39,228 bases of DNA from Elusimicrobia bacterium HGW-Elusimicrobia-2. Its GTDB lineage: Bacteria; CG03. Shown here piece by piece: positions 1 through 7,850 of this stretch. How positions within the stretch are numbered: position 1 is the first letter of the stretch; each line of letters begins with the position of its first letter. Below the pieces are notes generated by a model. The model did no database searches and was not told where the DNA came from. It saw nothing but the letters and a program-made list of their open reading frames with translations. A program made the position numbers and the translations under genes. The stretch covers positions 1 to 39,228 of the forward strand of contig PHAM01000008.1 in the NCBI GenBank assembly GCA_002841685.1. The letters are read 5' to 3'.

Positions 1-118
1 TAATCCTTATCTTCTTTTCATATTCTTCCCCAAAACAAATCAACCTGATAAACCTATATTTCTTCCCAGGGGGGTCACGATGTCCCTTCCTATTCCCAGT
101 TTCGGCGCAATTAGGTCA

Positions 119-148
119 TTGACAAAATGGTCATTTATTTTTTATTTT
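119..148 (+). promoter_or_regulatory. Putative sigma70-type promoter of the polyamine operon
   Basis: A perfect -35 box TTGACA (119-124) is followed after 18 bases by TATTTT (143-148) in a very AT-rich stretch, about 50 bases before speD. A purine-rich ribosome binding site, AAAGGGGGTGAG (184-194), precedes the speD start. I see no gene and no clear terminator in the rest of bases 1-197. Confidence 0.5.
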
Positions 149-197
149 TACTCTGTTTTACGCGTTATGTAACTCGCGCGAATAAAGGGGGTGAGAA

Positions 198-611
198 ATG
201 GGCAAAACTCAGAAAAATGTCGGACGGCACATTGTTGCCGAGTTGTGGGGATGCAACAGCGAATATCTTGATGACGTTTCCATAGTGCAGGAGTTTATGA
301 ATAACGCCGCCCGCGCGGCGAACGCCACGGTTCTCAATTCCGTTTTTCACACTTTTATTCCTCACGGCGTTTCGGGAGCGGTGATAATAGCGGAGTCGCA
401 TCTGGCCATTCACACATGGAGCGAACTCTCGCTGGCCTCCATAGATATATACACATGCGGGGATAAAGCCGATCCGTGGAAGGCCTTTAACTACCTGAAA
501 GACGCTTTTCAGTCGAAAAAACACACCGTGACAGAGTTGAAGCGCGGTATTTTTGAAGCCGACAGCGATTTTGACCTGCAGCAGAATTATAAGGATCAGG
601 TCTGTGACTGA
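198..611 (+). CDS. speD: S-adenosylmethionine decarboxylase proenzyme
   Basis: This enzyme decarboxylates S-adenosylmethionine to supply the aminopropyl donor for polyamine synthesis. At 137 residues it is the short bacterial/archaeal class 1B form, which cuts itself to create a pyruvoyl cofactor. The cleavage site ESHLAIHTW is visible, with Ser67 as the future pyruvoyl residue, His72 as the processing base and Cys87 in the YTCG motif as the proton donor, so all three key residues are present. The start has a strong ribosome binding site. The 3' end overlaps speE by 8 bases, which implies coupled translation of the two partner enzymes. Confidence 0.96.
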   Translation: MGKTQKNVGRHIVAELWGCNSEYLDDVSIVQEFMNNAARAANATVLNSVFHTFIPHGVSGAVIIAESHLAIHTWSELSLASIDIYTCGDKADPWKAFNYLKDAFQSKKHTVTELKRGIFEADSDFDLQQNYKDQVCD

Positions 612-1500
612 GTGGCTCAAAGAAAAGTTCAGTCCTTACGAAACACACCTTCATAAATTCAAAAAAGTGGTAAGAAAGAAACGCACCAAATTCCAGAATA
701 TGGCTATAGTGGATACTTACAGTTTCGGCAGGTGCCTTGTTCTTGACGGTGAAATACAATCAGCGTTATCGGATGAAAAAATATATCATGAGCTTCTTGT
801 CCATCCCGCCGCGGGCTTTTGCGCGGTCAAGCCGGAAAAAGTCATCATACTCGGAGGAGGCGAAGGCGCTACGCTCCGGGAGGTGCTGAGGTGGAAGAGC
901 GTCAGTAAAGTTGTTATGGTCGATATCGACGGTGAGACGGTGGAGTTTTGCAAAAAATACCTCGAGCCCTGGCACAGAGGTTCTTTTCGCGATCCGCGCG
1001 CCGAAGTGGTTTACGCCGACGCGTATTCCTATATAAAGAATTCATCCGATGAATGGGATATCATAATTATGGATCTTCCCTGTCCTCTTAAAGGCGGCCC
1101 CGCCTTTAAGCTTTATACGCTTGAATTTTTTAAGATATTAAAAAAGCGCCTTGCGAAGGGCGGCCTTCTTGTTACTCAGGGCGGCGGCGCTTCGTCCGTG
1201 GATTCCGATTTTCATTTCGCGCTATATGCCACATTAAAGAAGGCTTTTAAACATCTTATGTCCTATCAGATGTTTGTGCCGTCTTTCGATGTGCCGTGGG
1301 CTTTTATCGCGGCCTCGGACCGCCGCTTTCCAGCGGGGAAAAAAGCGTGGGATAAAATCCGCCGCGCAGCGTCAGGGCCGTTTGACACGCTTAACTCCCA
1401 GCTGCTGGATGCCCTGGGAAAGAACCCCGAGTTTTTTAAAAAAGGCCTTAACAGCGGAAAGATAATTACAGAGCGTAAGCCGGTTTATTTTTTTAAATAA
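604..1500 (+). CDS. speE: Spermidine synthase-type aminopropyltransferase
   Basis: The protein transfers the aminopropyl group from decarboxylated S-adenosylmethionine to an amine acceptor. I place the start at GTG 604, inside the end of speD and behind AAGGATCAGG, giving 298 residues. The open frame extends upstream, but that part lies within speD and is not family-like. Family marks are LDGEIQSALSDEKIYHE (48-63), the glycine-rich nucleotide loop GGGEGATLREV (84-94) and the acidic strand end VDIDG (106-110). The catalytic loop, usually D-x-x-D-P, reads DLPCP (157-161): the first Asp is kept and the second is Cys. In characterised enzymes that second Asp contacts the acceptor amine, so the acceptor may not be putrescine. 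The decarboxylase gene directly downstream suggests agmatine as one possibility. Confidence 0.93.
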   Translation: MTEWLKEKFSPYETHLHKFKKVVRKKRTKFQNMAIVDTYSFGRCLVLDGEIQSALSDEKIYHELLVHPAAGFCAVKPEKVIILGGGEGATLREVLRWKSVSKVVMVDIDGETVEFCKKYLEPWHRGSFRDPRAEVVYADAYSYIKNSSDEWDIIIMDLPCPLKGGPAFKLYTLEFFKILKKRLAKGGLLVTQGGGASSVDSDFHFALYATLKKAFKHLMSYQMFVPSFDVPWAFIAASDRRFPAGKKAWDKIRRAASGPFDTLNSQLLDALGKNPEFFKKGLNSGKIITERKPVYFFK

Positions 1501-2943
1501 ATGGCCACAGGAGAGATCACTTTTTTAGCCGCGATGAAAAAATACATCGCGACTGAGAAACATTCGTTTCACACTCCCGGGCACAAGGCCGGCCGGGCTT
1601 TTGACGGCCAGTTCCGGAATTATATGAAGAGCAATCTGTTCTCGCTTGATATAACGGCGACGCCCTTTGTGGATTCAATACACAATCCATCGGGCCCGCT
1701 GCTTGAAACCGCGCGCCGGATCAGCGATCTCTATGAGGTGAAAAAAAGTTTTCTGCTCGTCAACGGTTCCACCACGGGGAATCTCGCCGCGTTCATATCC
1801 CTTTTTCGCGACGGCGACTCGGTGCTCATATCACGCAACAGCCATAAATCCGTCATAGGCGCCTGCATACTTTCAGGGGTGTATCCGGTCTGGATGAATC
1901 CCAGGATTCTTAAAAACGGCATCACCTGCGAGGTTAATTCGGAGGAGGTGGAAAAATATCTTAATTCATATCCGGAGGTAAAAGGCGTGTTCGTCACCTC
2001 CCCGACTTATCACGGCATTATCACGGATATAGAAAACATAGCGAAGGTGTGCAGGGAGCATAAAAAACTCCTTATTGTGGATGAGGCATGGGGGCCGCAT
2101 CTTTTTTTCAGTGAGGATAAAACTCTTTCGGCCGTTAATTACGCCGATTGCGTTATACACAGTTTCCATAAGATACTGCCTGTTTTTTCACAGGGTTCCG
2201 TCATGCATATCTGTTCGGATAATATCAATGTGGAAAACGTTGAAAAAGCTGTTTCGCTTCTAACCACGACCTCGCCTTTCTATCCCATGCTCATGACTCT
2301 GGATTACTGTTCGCTGATGCTGAAGCGCAAAGGCCTGAAAATGGTGGAGAAGATGCTCGCGCTGGGCAATCTGGCCATATCGGACATAAGGAAGATGCCT
2401 CTGGGTTACGCCATGGATTCTTCCGATCTGCCGGAAGGATACAGAATGGACACGAGCAAGGTGACGGTTGATTTTAGGGATCGGGGACTGACGGGTTTTT
2501 TTATTCAGAAACATCTTATGAAAGCGGGAATAGGAATAGATTGCGCGAATCCCCTCAATGTGATAGCGACACTGGGTTTGGGCAATACAAGAGGAGATAT
2601 ATCAGCGCTGACGGCGGCTCTCAAAAACCTGCCTCAGAAAAGGCCGATCAAGTTCACGGGTTTCCGTTTCCCCGAAACGCCCGCCGAAATTGTTTTGACT
2701 CCGCGCGAGGTGTATACGCGTTACCAGAAAAAAAAGATACACCTTGACGAGTCGGAAGGCCAGATATGCGCCGAGACCATCGCCCCCTATCCCCCCGGCA
2801 TACCGGTGCTTCTGCCGGGAGAAAGGATCACCGCGGAAGTCATAGAATACCTTGAAATGATAGACCGCTTCAAATGGTCGGTTTTCAGGTCTGGAAAAAA
2901 GACCAAAAATAAGTTAGAATTGATTTCAGTTATAGAAGTGTGA
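1501..2943 (+). CDS. PLP-dependent Orn/Lys/Arg decarboxylase family protein, probably arginine decarboxylase
   Basis: This 480-residue protein belongs to the fold-type I Orn/Lys/Arg decarboxylase family, in the short form without the N-terminal wing seen in Bacillus-type SpeA. Seen in the sequence: HTPGHKAGR near residue 24, the PLP-binding acidic motif VDEAWG (D194), and the cofactor lysine in HSFHK (K224). The C-terminal motif YPPGIPVLLPGE is also typical. The ATG abuts the speE stop codon (TAAATG) and has no ribosome binding site of its own, so it is probably translated by re-initiation. Substrate choice among arginine, ornithine and lysine cannot be read from motifs. Arginine to agmatine is favoured because this short form is most often SpeA. 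No agmatinase gene is in the window. Confidence 0.88.
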   Translation: MATGEITFLAAMKKYIATEKHSFHTPGHKAGRAFDGQFRNYMKSNLFSLDITATPFVDSIHNPSGPLLETARRISDLYEVKKSFLLVNGSTTGNLAAFISLFRDGDSVLISRNSHKSVIGACILSGVYPVWMNPRILKNGITCEVNSEEVEKYLNSYPEVKGVFVTSPTYHGIITDIENIAKVCREHKKLLIVDEAWGPHLFFSEDKTLSAVNYADCVIHSFHKILPVFSQGSVMHICSDNINVENVEKAVSLLTTTSPFYPMLMTLDYCSLMLKRKGLKMVEKMLALGNLAISDIRKMPLGYAMDSSDLPEGYRMDTSKVTVDFRDRGLTGFFIQKHLMKAGIGIDCANPLNVIATLGLGNTRGDISALTAALKNLPQKRPIKFTGFRFPETPAEIVLTPREVYTRYQKKKIHLDESEGQICAETIAPYPPGIPVLLPGERITAEVIEYLEMIDRFKWSVFRSGKKTKNKLELISVIEV

Positions 2944-2960
2944 GAGATTAGGAGAACATA

Positions 2961-3479
2961 ATGAAAAAAATCAAAAAGCTGAAAGTCCGCCGTGGCGGGA
3001 AAGAGCAGGCCCCTGCGAAGCGCTCCGTCTGCCGTGGCGGATCCGCCTCTGGCGGAAAAAAGAAATCAGCGGTTGTAAAAAAGGAGACTGTTAAAAAGCT
3101 GAAAGTCCGCCGTGGCGGGATCAAACAGCCGTCCGCCAAAGAAAAGGCGCTGAGGCACAAGCATCTTGCCGTAATAGTGTCGCAGCTGAAAGAGGAAAAA
3201 CTGTTCGTGCAGGAGCGTGTCGAGAAAGCCAAGCGGGACGAGTGGATAGGCTCGGTCAATGATGAGATAGACAATGCTGTGGCCTCCACCGAAAGGGACA
3301 TACTTTTTGAAAGGGTGGACAGGCTCATCCAGCGGCTGGACGAAATTGATAACGCTCTGAAAAAAGCGCAGCTTAAAAACTTCGGCATTTGTGAAACGTG
3401 CGGTATGGCAATATCGCTCAAAAGACTCAAACTGATTCCTTACGCGCGCTTCTGCTACAGGTGCATATCAAAAGACTGA
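2961..3479 (+). CDS. DksA/TraR-family zinc-finger transcription factor with repeat-rich N-terminus
   Basis: DksA proteins bind the RNA polymerase secondary channel and help ppGpp tune ribosomal promoters. Residues about 65-140 form the coiled coil, whose tip carries D101-x-x-D104-x-A106, matching the DxxDxA motif essential in E. coli DksA. The C4 zinc finger is C144/C147 with C165/C168. The first 60 residues are unusual: a Lys/Arg/Gly-rich segment encoded by two identical 28-base repeats plus further palindromes, with KKLKVRRGG appearing twice. At 172 residues it is somewhat longer than usual DksA. The start ATG has AGGAG at 2950-2954. The 3' end overlaps the next gene if that gene uses GTG 3461. 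Confidence 0.85.
   Translation: MKKIKKLKVRRGGKEQAPAKRSVCRGGSASGGKKKSAVVKKETVKKLKVRRGGIKQPSAKEKALRHKHLAVIVSQLKEEKLFVQERVEKAKRDEWIGSVNDEIDNAVASTERDILFERVDRLIQRLDEIDNALKKAQLKNFGICETCGMAISLKRLKLIPYARFCYRCISKD
2973..3120. repeat. In-frame palindromic repeat cluster inside the dksA-like gene
   Basis: A 28-base unit at 2973-3000 recurs identically at 3093-3120. Each contains the inverted repeat TCCGCC-GT-GGCGGA preceded by CTGAAAG. Between them lie a degenerate copy (3024-3041) and another clean palindrome, TCCGCC-TCT-GGCGGA (3042-3056). All are in frame and translated. Related copies occur outside genes at 9097-9112 and 12273-12311. Confidence 0.85.
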
Positions 3480-4921
3480 AAAGGATATTCACAAATCCCC
3501 CCGCGAATAAATTGACCCGGCGGATACTTTTTCCAATAGCGCTTTTTCTGCTGTTCTTATCCCCCGCTCGGGCTATAAAATTTGACAGCATATCGTGGAA
3601 AGCCGGAAAAATAGATCTCACCCGTCAAATTGAAAAAAAAGTGACGGTGATAAATGACGCGCGGGAAAACGTTGAGCTGCTGACCCGGGTTTCCTGCGAG
3701 TGCGTTGGTGTTTATCCGAAGACATTTTCTTTCCTTCCCGGCGAGTCGGCGACGCTTCGGATAATATTCAATCCCGACGGCGAAGAAGGGGCGGTCCGCC
3801 ACAGCGTGTATTTTGAGACGAGCGCCGGGGATTTCATCAATTACTTTATCAGCGTAGATGTGGAGCCGGTTTTTGATATCTATTTTTTTTATGACGAGAA
3901 TTGCGCCAAATGCGGCCGGATCATCAGGGAACTTGAGAAGCTCAAAGGCGAATATTCTTTCCGTCTCAGAAAACTGCTTATATCGGAACGGCGGAACTTC
4001 GAATTTATGGCCCAGCTTGAAAAAAGCTCGGATGTCAAAAAAGACAGATTTCCCGTACTCGCTGTCGGCGGCGTTCTTCTTGCCGGCTCGGATGAAATAA
4101 TTTCCGGAGCCGAAGCGGCTCTTGTTCAATTCAGCAGTTATCCGCCTGATACGCTTGTGTTTGACACGAATGCCGGCCGGGCGGCAATCCTGGACAAATA
4201 CGGCAAATTGAAGTTTCTTCCGGTGGCTGCGGCGGCTCTTATCGACGGGGTGAACCCCTGCGCTTTCGCGGGAATAATTTTTCTGATCTCTTATATGAGC
4301 TTTGTGATGAAAAAGCCGAAAAGGGAAATTGTTGTTTTCGGCGCCGGATACTGCTTTGGTGTCGGAGTACTGTATTTTCTCTTCGGCCTGGGTCTGCTTG
4401 AGATAGCCAGAGAGCTGGCGCTTATGAAAGCGGCCGGAAGGGTGTTTTATTTTTTAATGGGCGCGCTGACCTTTGTCCTGGCGGTTTTGAGCGTCCGGGA
4501 TGCCGTTGTTTTTCGCCAGGGCGGCGAAGCGGCTCTTAAGGTGCCGGATGCCGTCAGGGACCGGATGCGCAGGGTCAGTTCGAAGATGCTCGGCAGGGGG
4601 ACGACTTTTCTCTATGCTTTTTTGATAGGGGGCATTGTTTCATCTTTTGAGTTTGTCTGCACGGGGCAGATATATCTGCCGACAATAGCCTATGTGGTGT
4701 CAGCCACAGCCTATCGCGCTCAGGCGGTGTTCGCGCTTTTTCTTTACTCGGTTCTTTTTACGCTGCCGCTGCTGGCTGTTTTTGTTTTTGTTTTCGCAGG
4801 GATGTCGTCCGTCGGTATGATAACTTTTCTCAAGAAGCATGTTGTCGCGGCGAAGCTTTTGAACGCTTTTCTTTTCGGGTCTTTCGCGGCCTATCTTTTC
4901 TTTTTCGCGATGGGCGGATAA
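3461..4921 (+). CDS. CcdA/DsbD-like thiol transporter with DUF1573-like and thioredoxin-like N-terminal domains
   Basis: This membrane protein probably carries reducing equivalents across the inner membrane. With GTG 3461 it has 486 residues: a signal peptide (LTRRILFPIALFLLF...ARA, ending near 38), a DUF1573-like beta domain with an SCEC motif (78-81), and a thioredoxin-like domain with FFYDENCAKC (C148/C151). A CcdA/DsbD membrane domain from about 253 follows, with paired cysteines C267 (DGVNPCAFA) and C400 (FVCTGQIYLP). The start is uncertain. GTG 3461 and TTG 3512 both lie just before the signal peptide and neither has a good ribosome binding site. Upstream in-frame codons fall within the dksA-like gene and encode nothing family-like. 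It is followed after 13 bases by a secreted thioredoxin fusion, its likely electron acceptor. Confidence 0.82.
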   Translation: MHIKRLKRIFTNPPANKLTRRILFPIALFLLFLSPARAIKFDSISWKAGKIDLTRQIEKKVTVINDARENVELLTRVSCECVGVYPKTFSFLPGESATLRIIFNPDGEEGAVRHSVYFETSAGDFINYFISVDVEPVFDIYFFYDENCAKCGRIIRELEKLKGEYSFRLRKLLISERRNFEFMAQLEKSSDVKKDRFPVLAVGGVLLAGSDEIISGAEAALVQFSSYPPDTLVFDTNAGRAAILDKYGKLKFLPVAAAALIDGVNPCAFAGIIFLISYMSFVMKKPKREIVVFGAGYCFGVGVLYFLFGLGLLEIARELALMKAAGRVFYFLMGALTFVLAVLSVRDAVVFRQGGEAALKVPDAVRDRMRRVSSKMLGRGTTFLYAFLIGGIVSSFEFVCTGQIYLPTIAYVVSATAYRAQAVFALFLYSVLFTLPLLAVFVFVFAGMSSVGMITFLKKHVVAAKLLNAFLFGSFAAYLFFFAMGG

Positions 4922-4934
4922 TAAAGGGGGTATT

Positions 4935-6344
4935 ATGTTGACTTTGGTGAAATCCCGGCCTTGCCGGCCGGCCGGCGCTTGGGGCGTGAAAAAAATACTT
5001 GCGGTCTGCGCGTTGCTGCTGCTGAGCAATTTCCTTTCCGCTTTTCAGGAAGGTGAGAACATGCCTGATTTCGGTCTGCCCGCCTCGGACGGAAATTTTT
5101 ACATGCTGTCAGGTCTTCTGGAGAATGCTTCCGCGCTTGTATTTTCTTTCTTTGATTCCAACTGCGCCCCCTGCCGGAGAGAACTGCCGTCGCTCCTGGC
5201 GACGGAGAAAAAGTATGCCGCTGATAAAGGCGTGAGATTTTTTATGGTTTCTGTCGGGGAAGACAGGGAGACGGTCAAAAAATGTATAAAGGAATGGGGG
5301 ATCACCCAGCCTGTGCTCTATGATGAATCGGCGGATCTGGCGAAACAGTGCGGTGTCGTGGCAGGCTCTTTTAAGAACATCCCCCGCACATTTGTCGCGG
5401 ATAGAAACGGCAGGGTGACAAAAATATTCAAGGGTTATCAGGAAGGCCTGGTGAAAGCGATGTCAACGGAAATAGATAAAGCATCTTCGGCGTCAACCGG
5501 CACGGTGAAAACGATAAGGATACTTTACACGAACAGCGCCAACGGCATTATAGAAGCCTGTGACTGCCCGACCAATCCCTATGGGGGGCTGGTGCGGAGG
5601 CTGACTTTTTTTCAAAAGATAGCCGCTTCCGATATTAAGATTTCGGCGGGGGACTTTTTTTCTCCCAATGACGAACAGGTAAAAAACAGCTATGTGGCCG
5701 GGATAATGGCCAAGCTGGATTATGACGCCGTGTGCGTGGGCGATCAGGAGTTCCGTGCGGGGGCAGATGCTTTTCAAAGTATTTTGTCAGAATATGAACT
5801 GCCCATTGTTAATGCCAATATGCAGCTCTGCGATGAAAAAAGCTGCTCGGTATTCGGCAAACACTACATAATAAAAGAAGTGAATGGCGTGAAAATAGGG
5901 ATAACGGGCGTTACTTCGGAATCCTGCTTTCTGTTTTATCCGCAAAAAATAAAAGAGCGCCTGAAGATCACAATTCCGCCGAGGGAAGCGCTCGCCGAAA
6001 TCGTCCCGGTAATGCGGAAAAAATGCGATTATGTTTTCGTGCTGGTGCACGCCGGAGAAAAAGAGGTGGAGGAGATAGCCGGCGCGGTTAAGGGGATAGA
6101 TATTATTTTTTCCGGGCACACCCAGACGCTGACCTGTAAGAAAGGCAAGCCGCTCATCGTGCAGGCGGGCGCCGCCGCCCGCTATGTGGGGGAGCTGACA
6201 ATGCGTCTTTCCGGAGGGAGCGCTGTTTATGAAAACAAATTTTTCCCTCTCACCGATGACGTAATCAAGGACGAATGGGGGCTTTCCATCAGCGAAAAAT
6301 ATTTAATAGAATATAAAAAGAGTTTAGGAAAGTTTAAGCAGTGA
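4935..6344 (+). CDS. Secreted TlpA-like thioredoxin fused to a UshA-type metallophosphatase domain
   Basis: Of 469 residues, about 18-37 form a signal peptide core and 40-180 a TlpA/AhpC-type thioredoxin domain with active site CAPC (77-80) and a cis-proline loop NIPRTF (148-153). From about 193 a 5'-nucleotidase-like metallophosphatase domain begins (RILYTNSANGIIEACDCP, SAGDFF, GDQEF, SGHTQ). The usual GNHE metal motif reads GDQE (269-272), so the His ligand is missing and catalysis may differ or be lost. The first 17 residues are encoded by a GC-rich palindromic stretch before VKKILAVCALLLL; GTG 4986 is an alternative start. AAAGGGGG precedes ATG 4935. Substrate unknown. Confidence 0.75.
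   Translation: MLTLVKSRPCRPAGAWGVKKILAVCALLLLSNFLSAFQEGENMPDFGLPASDGNFYMLSGLLENASALVFSFFDSNCAPCRRELPSLLATEKKYAADKGVRFFMVSVGEDRETVKKCIKEWGITQPVLYDESADLAKQCGVVAGSFKNIPRTFVADRNGRVTKIFKGYQEGLVKAMSTEIDKASSASTGTVKTIRILYTNSANGIIEACDCPTNPYGGLVRRLTFFQKIAASDIKISAGDFFSPNDEQVKNSYVAGIMAKLDYDAVCVGDQEFRAGADAFQSILSEYELPIVNANMQLCDEKSCSVFGKHYIIKEVNGVKIGITGVTSESCFLFYPQKIKERLKITIPPREALAEIVPVMRKKCDYVFVLVHAGEKEVEEIAGAVKGIDIIFSGHTQTLTCKKGKPLIVQAGAAARYVGELTMRLSGGSAVYENKFFPLTDDVIKDEWGLSISEKYLIEYKKSLGKFKQ
4955..4984. repeat. GC-rich palindromic element in the signal-peptide region of the thioredoxin fusion gene
   Basis: The stretch contains nested GCCGGC/GGCCGG palindromes (core about 4962-4977) placed between the ATG and the hydrophobic part of the signal peptide. 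It adds a polar, Pro/Arg-rich n-region that such proteins do not need. It resembles the small palindromic elements elsewhere in the window but is a different sequence. Confidence 0.5.
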
Positions 6345-6355
6345 GGGGGCTATTT

Positions 6356-7792
6356 ATGATAAACAGGCGTGTTGCGGTTTTGACTTTGGCGGTCATTTGT
6401 ATATTAAACGGATCGGGGTGTGTCAGATCGGATCAGGCATGGAAGGCCGGCCGGAAAAAACCCGCGTGGGTATCAAAACCCCCGGAAAAGCCCGGTTATT
6501 ATTATTACGTCGGCATTTCACAGCATCAGGAGGATAGGGGAGTGGCCCTGCAAAAAGCTCTGGAAGAGGCTATGAAACAGGTGCTGACCACAATCGGGAT
6601 CACCGTGGGTACGCAGATGCGCCTGGATAAGGAAATAAGCGGAAATGAGGCGATCACGAAGATGCTGGACAAATACAGGGAGTCCGGACAGGCCAAGGTG
6701 CAGGGGCATAAGATAGATGATAGTTTTACGGAAGAATACCTCGACGGCGGCCGGCGCTTTTGTGACTTCTATCTGCTGTTGAGATATTCGGAGAGCGAGA
6801 TAAAAAAAGAAAGGCAGCGCATTCAGGATCAGCAGGCGCAAAACCGCATCGAGGCCGACAGGAAAATGAGAGAGTCCGATACTTTGCTGAAAGAGGGTAA
6901 GATATTGGCGTCGTTTGAGGAAGACGCGAGAATGTTTACAATGCTCGCCGACCAGCCCGGCATTTCGCAATACTCCCTCCTTCTAAACAGGATGAAGAAA
7001 CTGCTCAATTCCCTTGAGGCGGAAGCTGTCAGCGCCCAGGGGAAAAAACCCTCTGTCCGGCTTATCGCGAAAATGGACGGGAAAAGGGAAGCCGTCTCCG
7101 GGGTGAGGTTGCTTGCTTCTTTTGACACGGGTGAGGGCGAAGTCTATTCGCCCAAAAGCACGGCCGAGGATGGGATAGCCGTTTTCCCGATAGCAAAGAT
7201 AAAATTCGCCGGGGGTATAGCCAGGCTTAAAATCATGCCCATGGCCGAGCAGTTCACGGTGCCGCTCAAAAACGCCTATATGGACGACTCGGATTTTCAG
7301 TTTATAGAAGGGATATTGAACGGCCTTGAGATTTCATTGACCATTAAAGCGGCGGATTTCGGCGGAAGCAGATTCGCGCTGGTCGTTTGGGACGACAAGG
7401 GAAAAAGAGAGACTTCTTTTGAAACGGCGCTTTCCAAACAGCTCACCTCCGCGGGAATAAGCGTGCGGGCTTTTTCAGATATCGCTGTGGGCGTGAGCTT
7501 TGACAATTTTGAGAACGAGGAATTTTACGGTTTTCTCACTGCCCAGGGCATGGACAATTTGATTGTCGGGCGCGTCAATGTTATTGATAACGGTGATGTT
7601 TACAATCTTAAAAGTGTGACGTCCCAGGCGGACATGAAGGTCGTGGAATTAAAAACCCGGAAACTTCTGGCGGCGTTTGAAAAATCTAAAACAGGCGTAC
7701 AGATAAATTTTGAGAGAGCCAGGTCCAAGACTTCCAAAGAACTTGTTGAGGAAATAGCGCCTGAGCTTGTTGATATAGCCGGAGTGCAGTAA
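6356..7792 (+). CDS. Predicted lipoprotein, LPP20-like N-terminal region
   Basis: I choose ATG 6356 because GAGGGGG sits at 6343-6349 in front of it; a GTG at 6341 in the same frame is less likely. The product has 478 residues. It begins with a signal peptide ending near LNGSGC (C22), a loose lipobox, followed by a segment resembling LPP20/FlgP lipoproteins (AWVSKPPEKPGYYYYVGIS, then an alanine-rich helix). A coiled Lys/Glu/Gln-rich stretch spans about 145-190. The C-terminal half is beta-rich and unrecognised. It lies 11 bases after the thioredoxin-phosphatase gene and is probably co-transcribed. Anchoring in the outer membrane is inference; no function is assigned. Confidence 0.7.
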   Translation: MINRRVAVLTLAVICILNGSGCVRSDQAWKAGRKKPAWVSKPPEKPGYYYYVGISQHQEDRGVALQKALEEAMKQVLTTIGITVGTQMRLDKEISGNEAITKMLDKYRESGQAKVQGHKIDDSFTEEYLDGGRRFCDFYLLLRYSESEIKKERQRIQDQQAQNRIEADRKMRESDTLLKEGKILASFEEDARMFTMLADQPGISQYSLLLNRMKKLLNSLEAEAVSAQGKKPSVRLIAKMDGKREAVSGVRLLASFDTGEGEVYSPKSTAEDGIAVFPIAKIKFAGGIARLKIMPMAEQFTVPLKNAYMDDSDFQFIEGILNGLEISLTIKAADFGGSRFALVVWDDKGKRETSFETALSKQLTSAGISVRAFSDIAVGVSFDNFENEEFYGFLTAQGMDNLIVGRVNVIDNGDVYNLKSVTSQADMKVVELKTRKLLAAFEKSKTGVQINFERARSKTSKELVEEIAPELVDIAGVQ

Positions 7793-7850
7793 TCAAATCA
7801 AAACATCCAAATCAGCAGTCCGCGAAGCGAAAATAAAAAACATACCCTCT

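Noticed and set aside
553-603. Upstream ATG for speE
   Set aside because: The extra residues come from speD sequence read out of frame; GTG 604 has a binding site and gives a normal N-terminus.
165-620. A 151-codon minus-strand frame at the left end
   Set aside because: It is antisense to speD, which has all catalytic residues; the product has no recognisable features.
2973-3120. CRISPR-like array
   Set aside because: There are only two identical units with one unlike interval, all within an open frame, and the units are palindromic with GC-rich cores; no cas gene is near.
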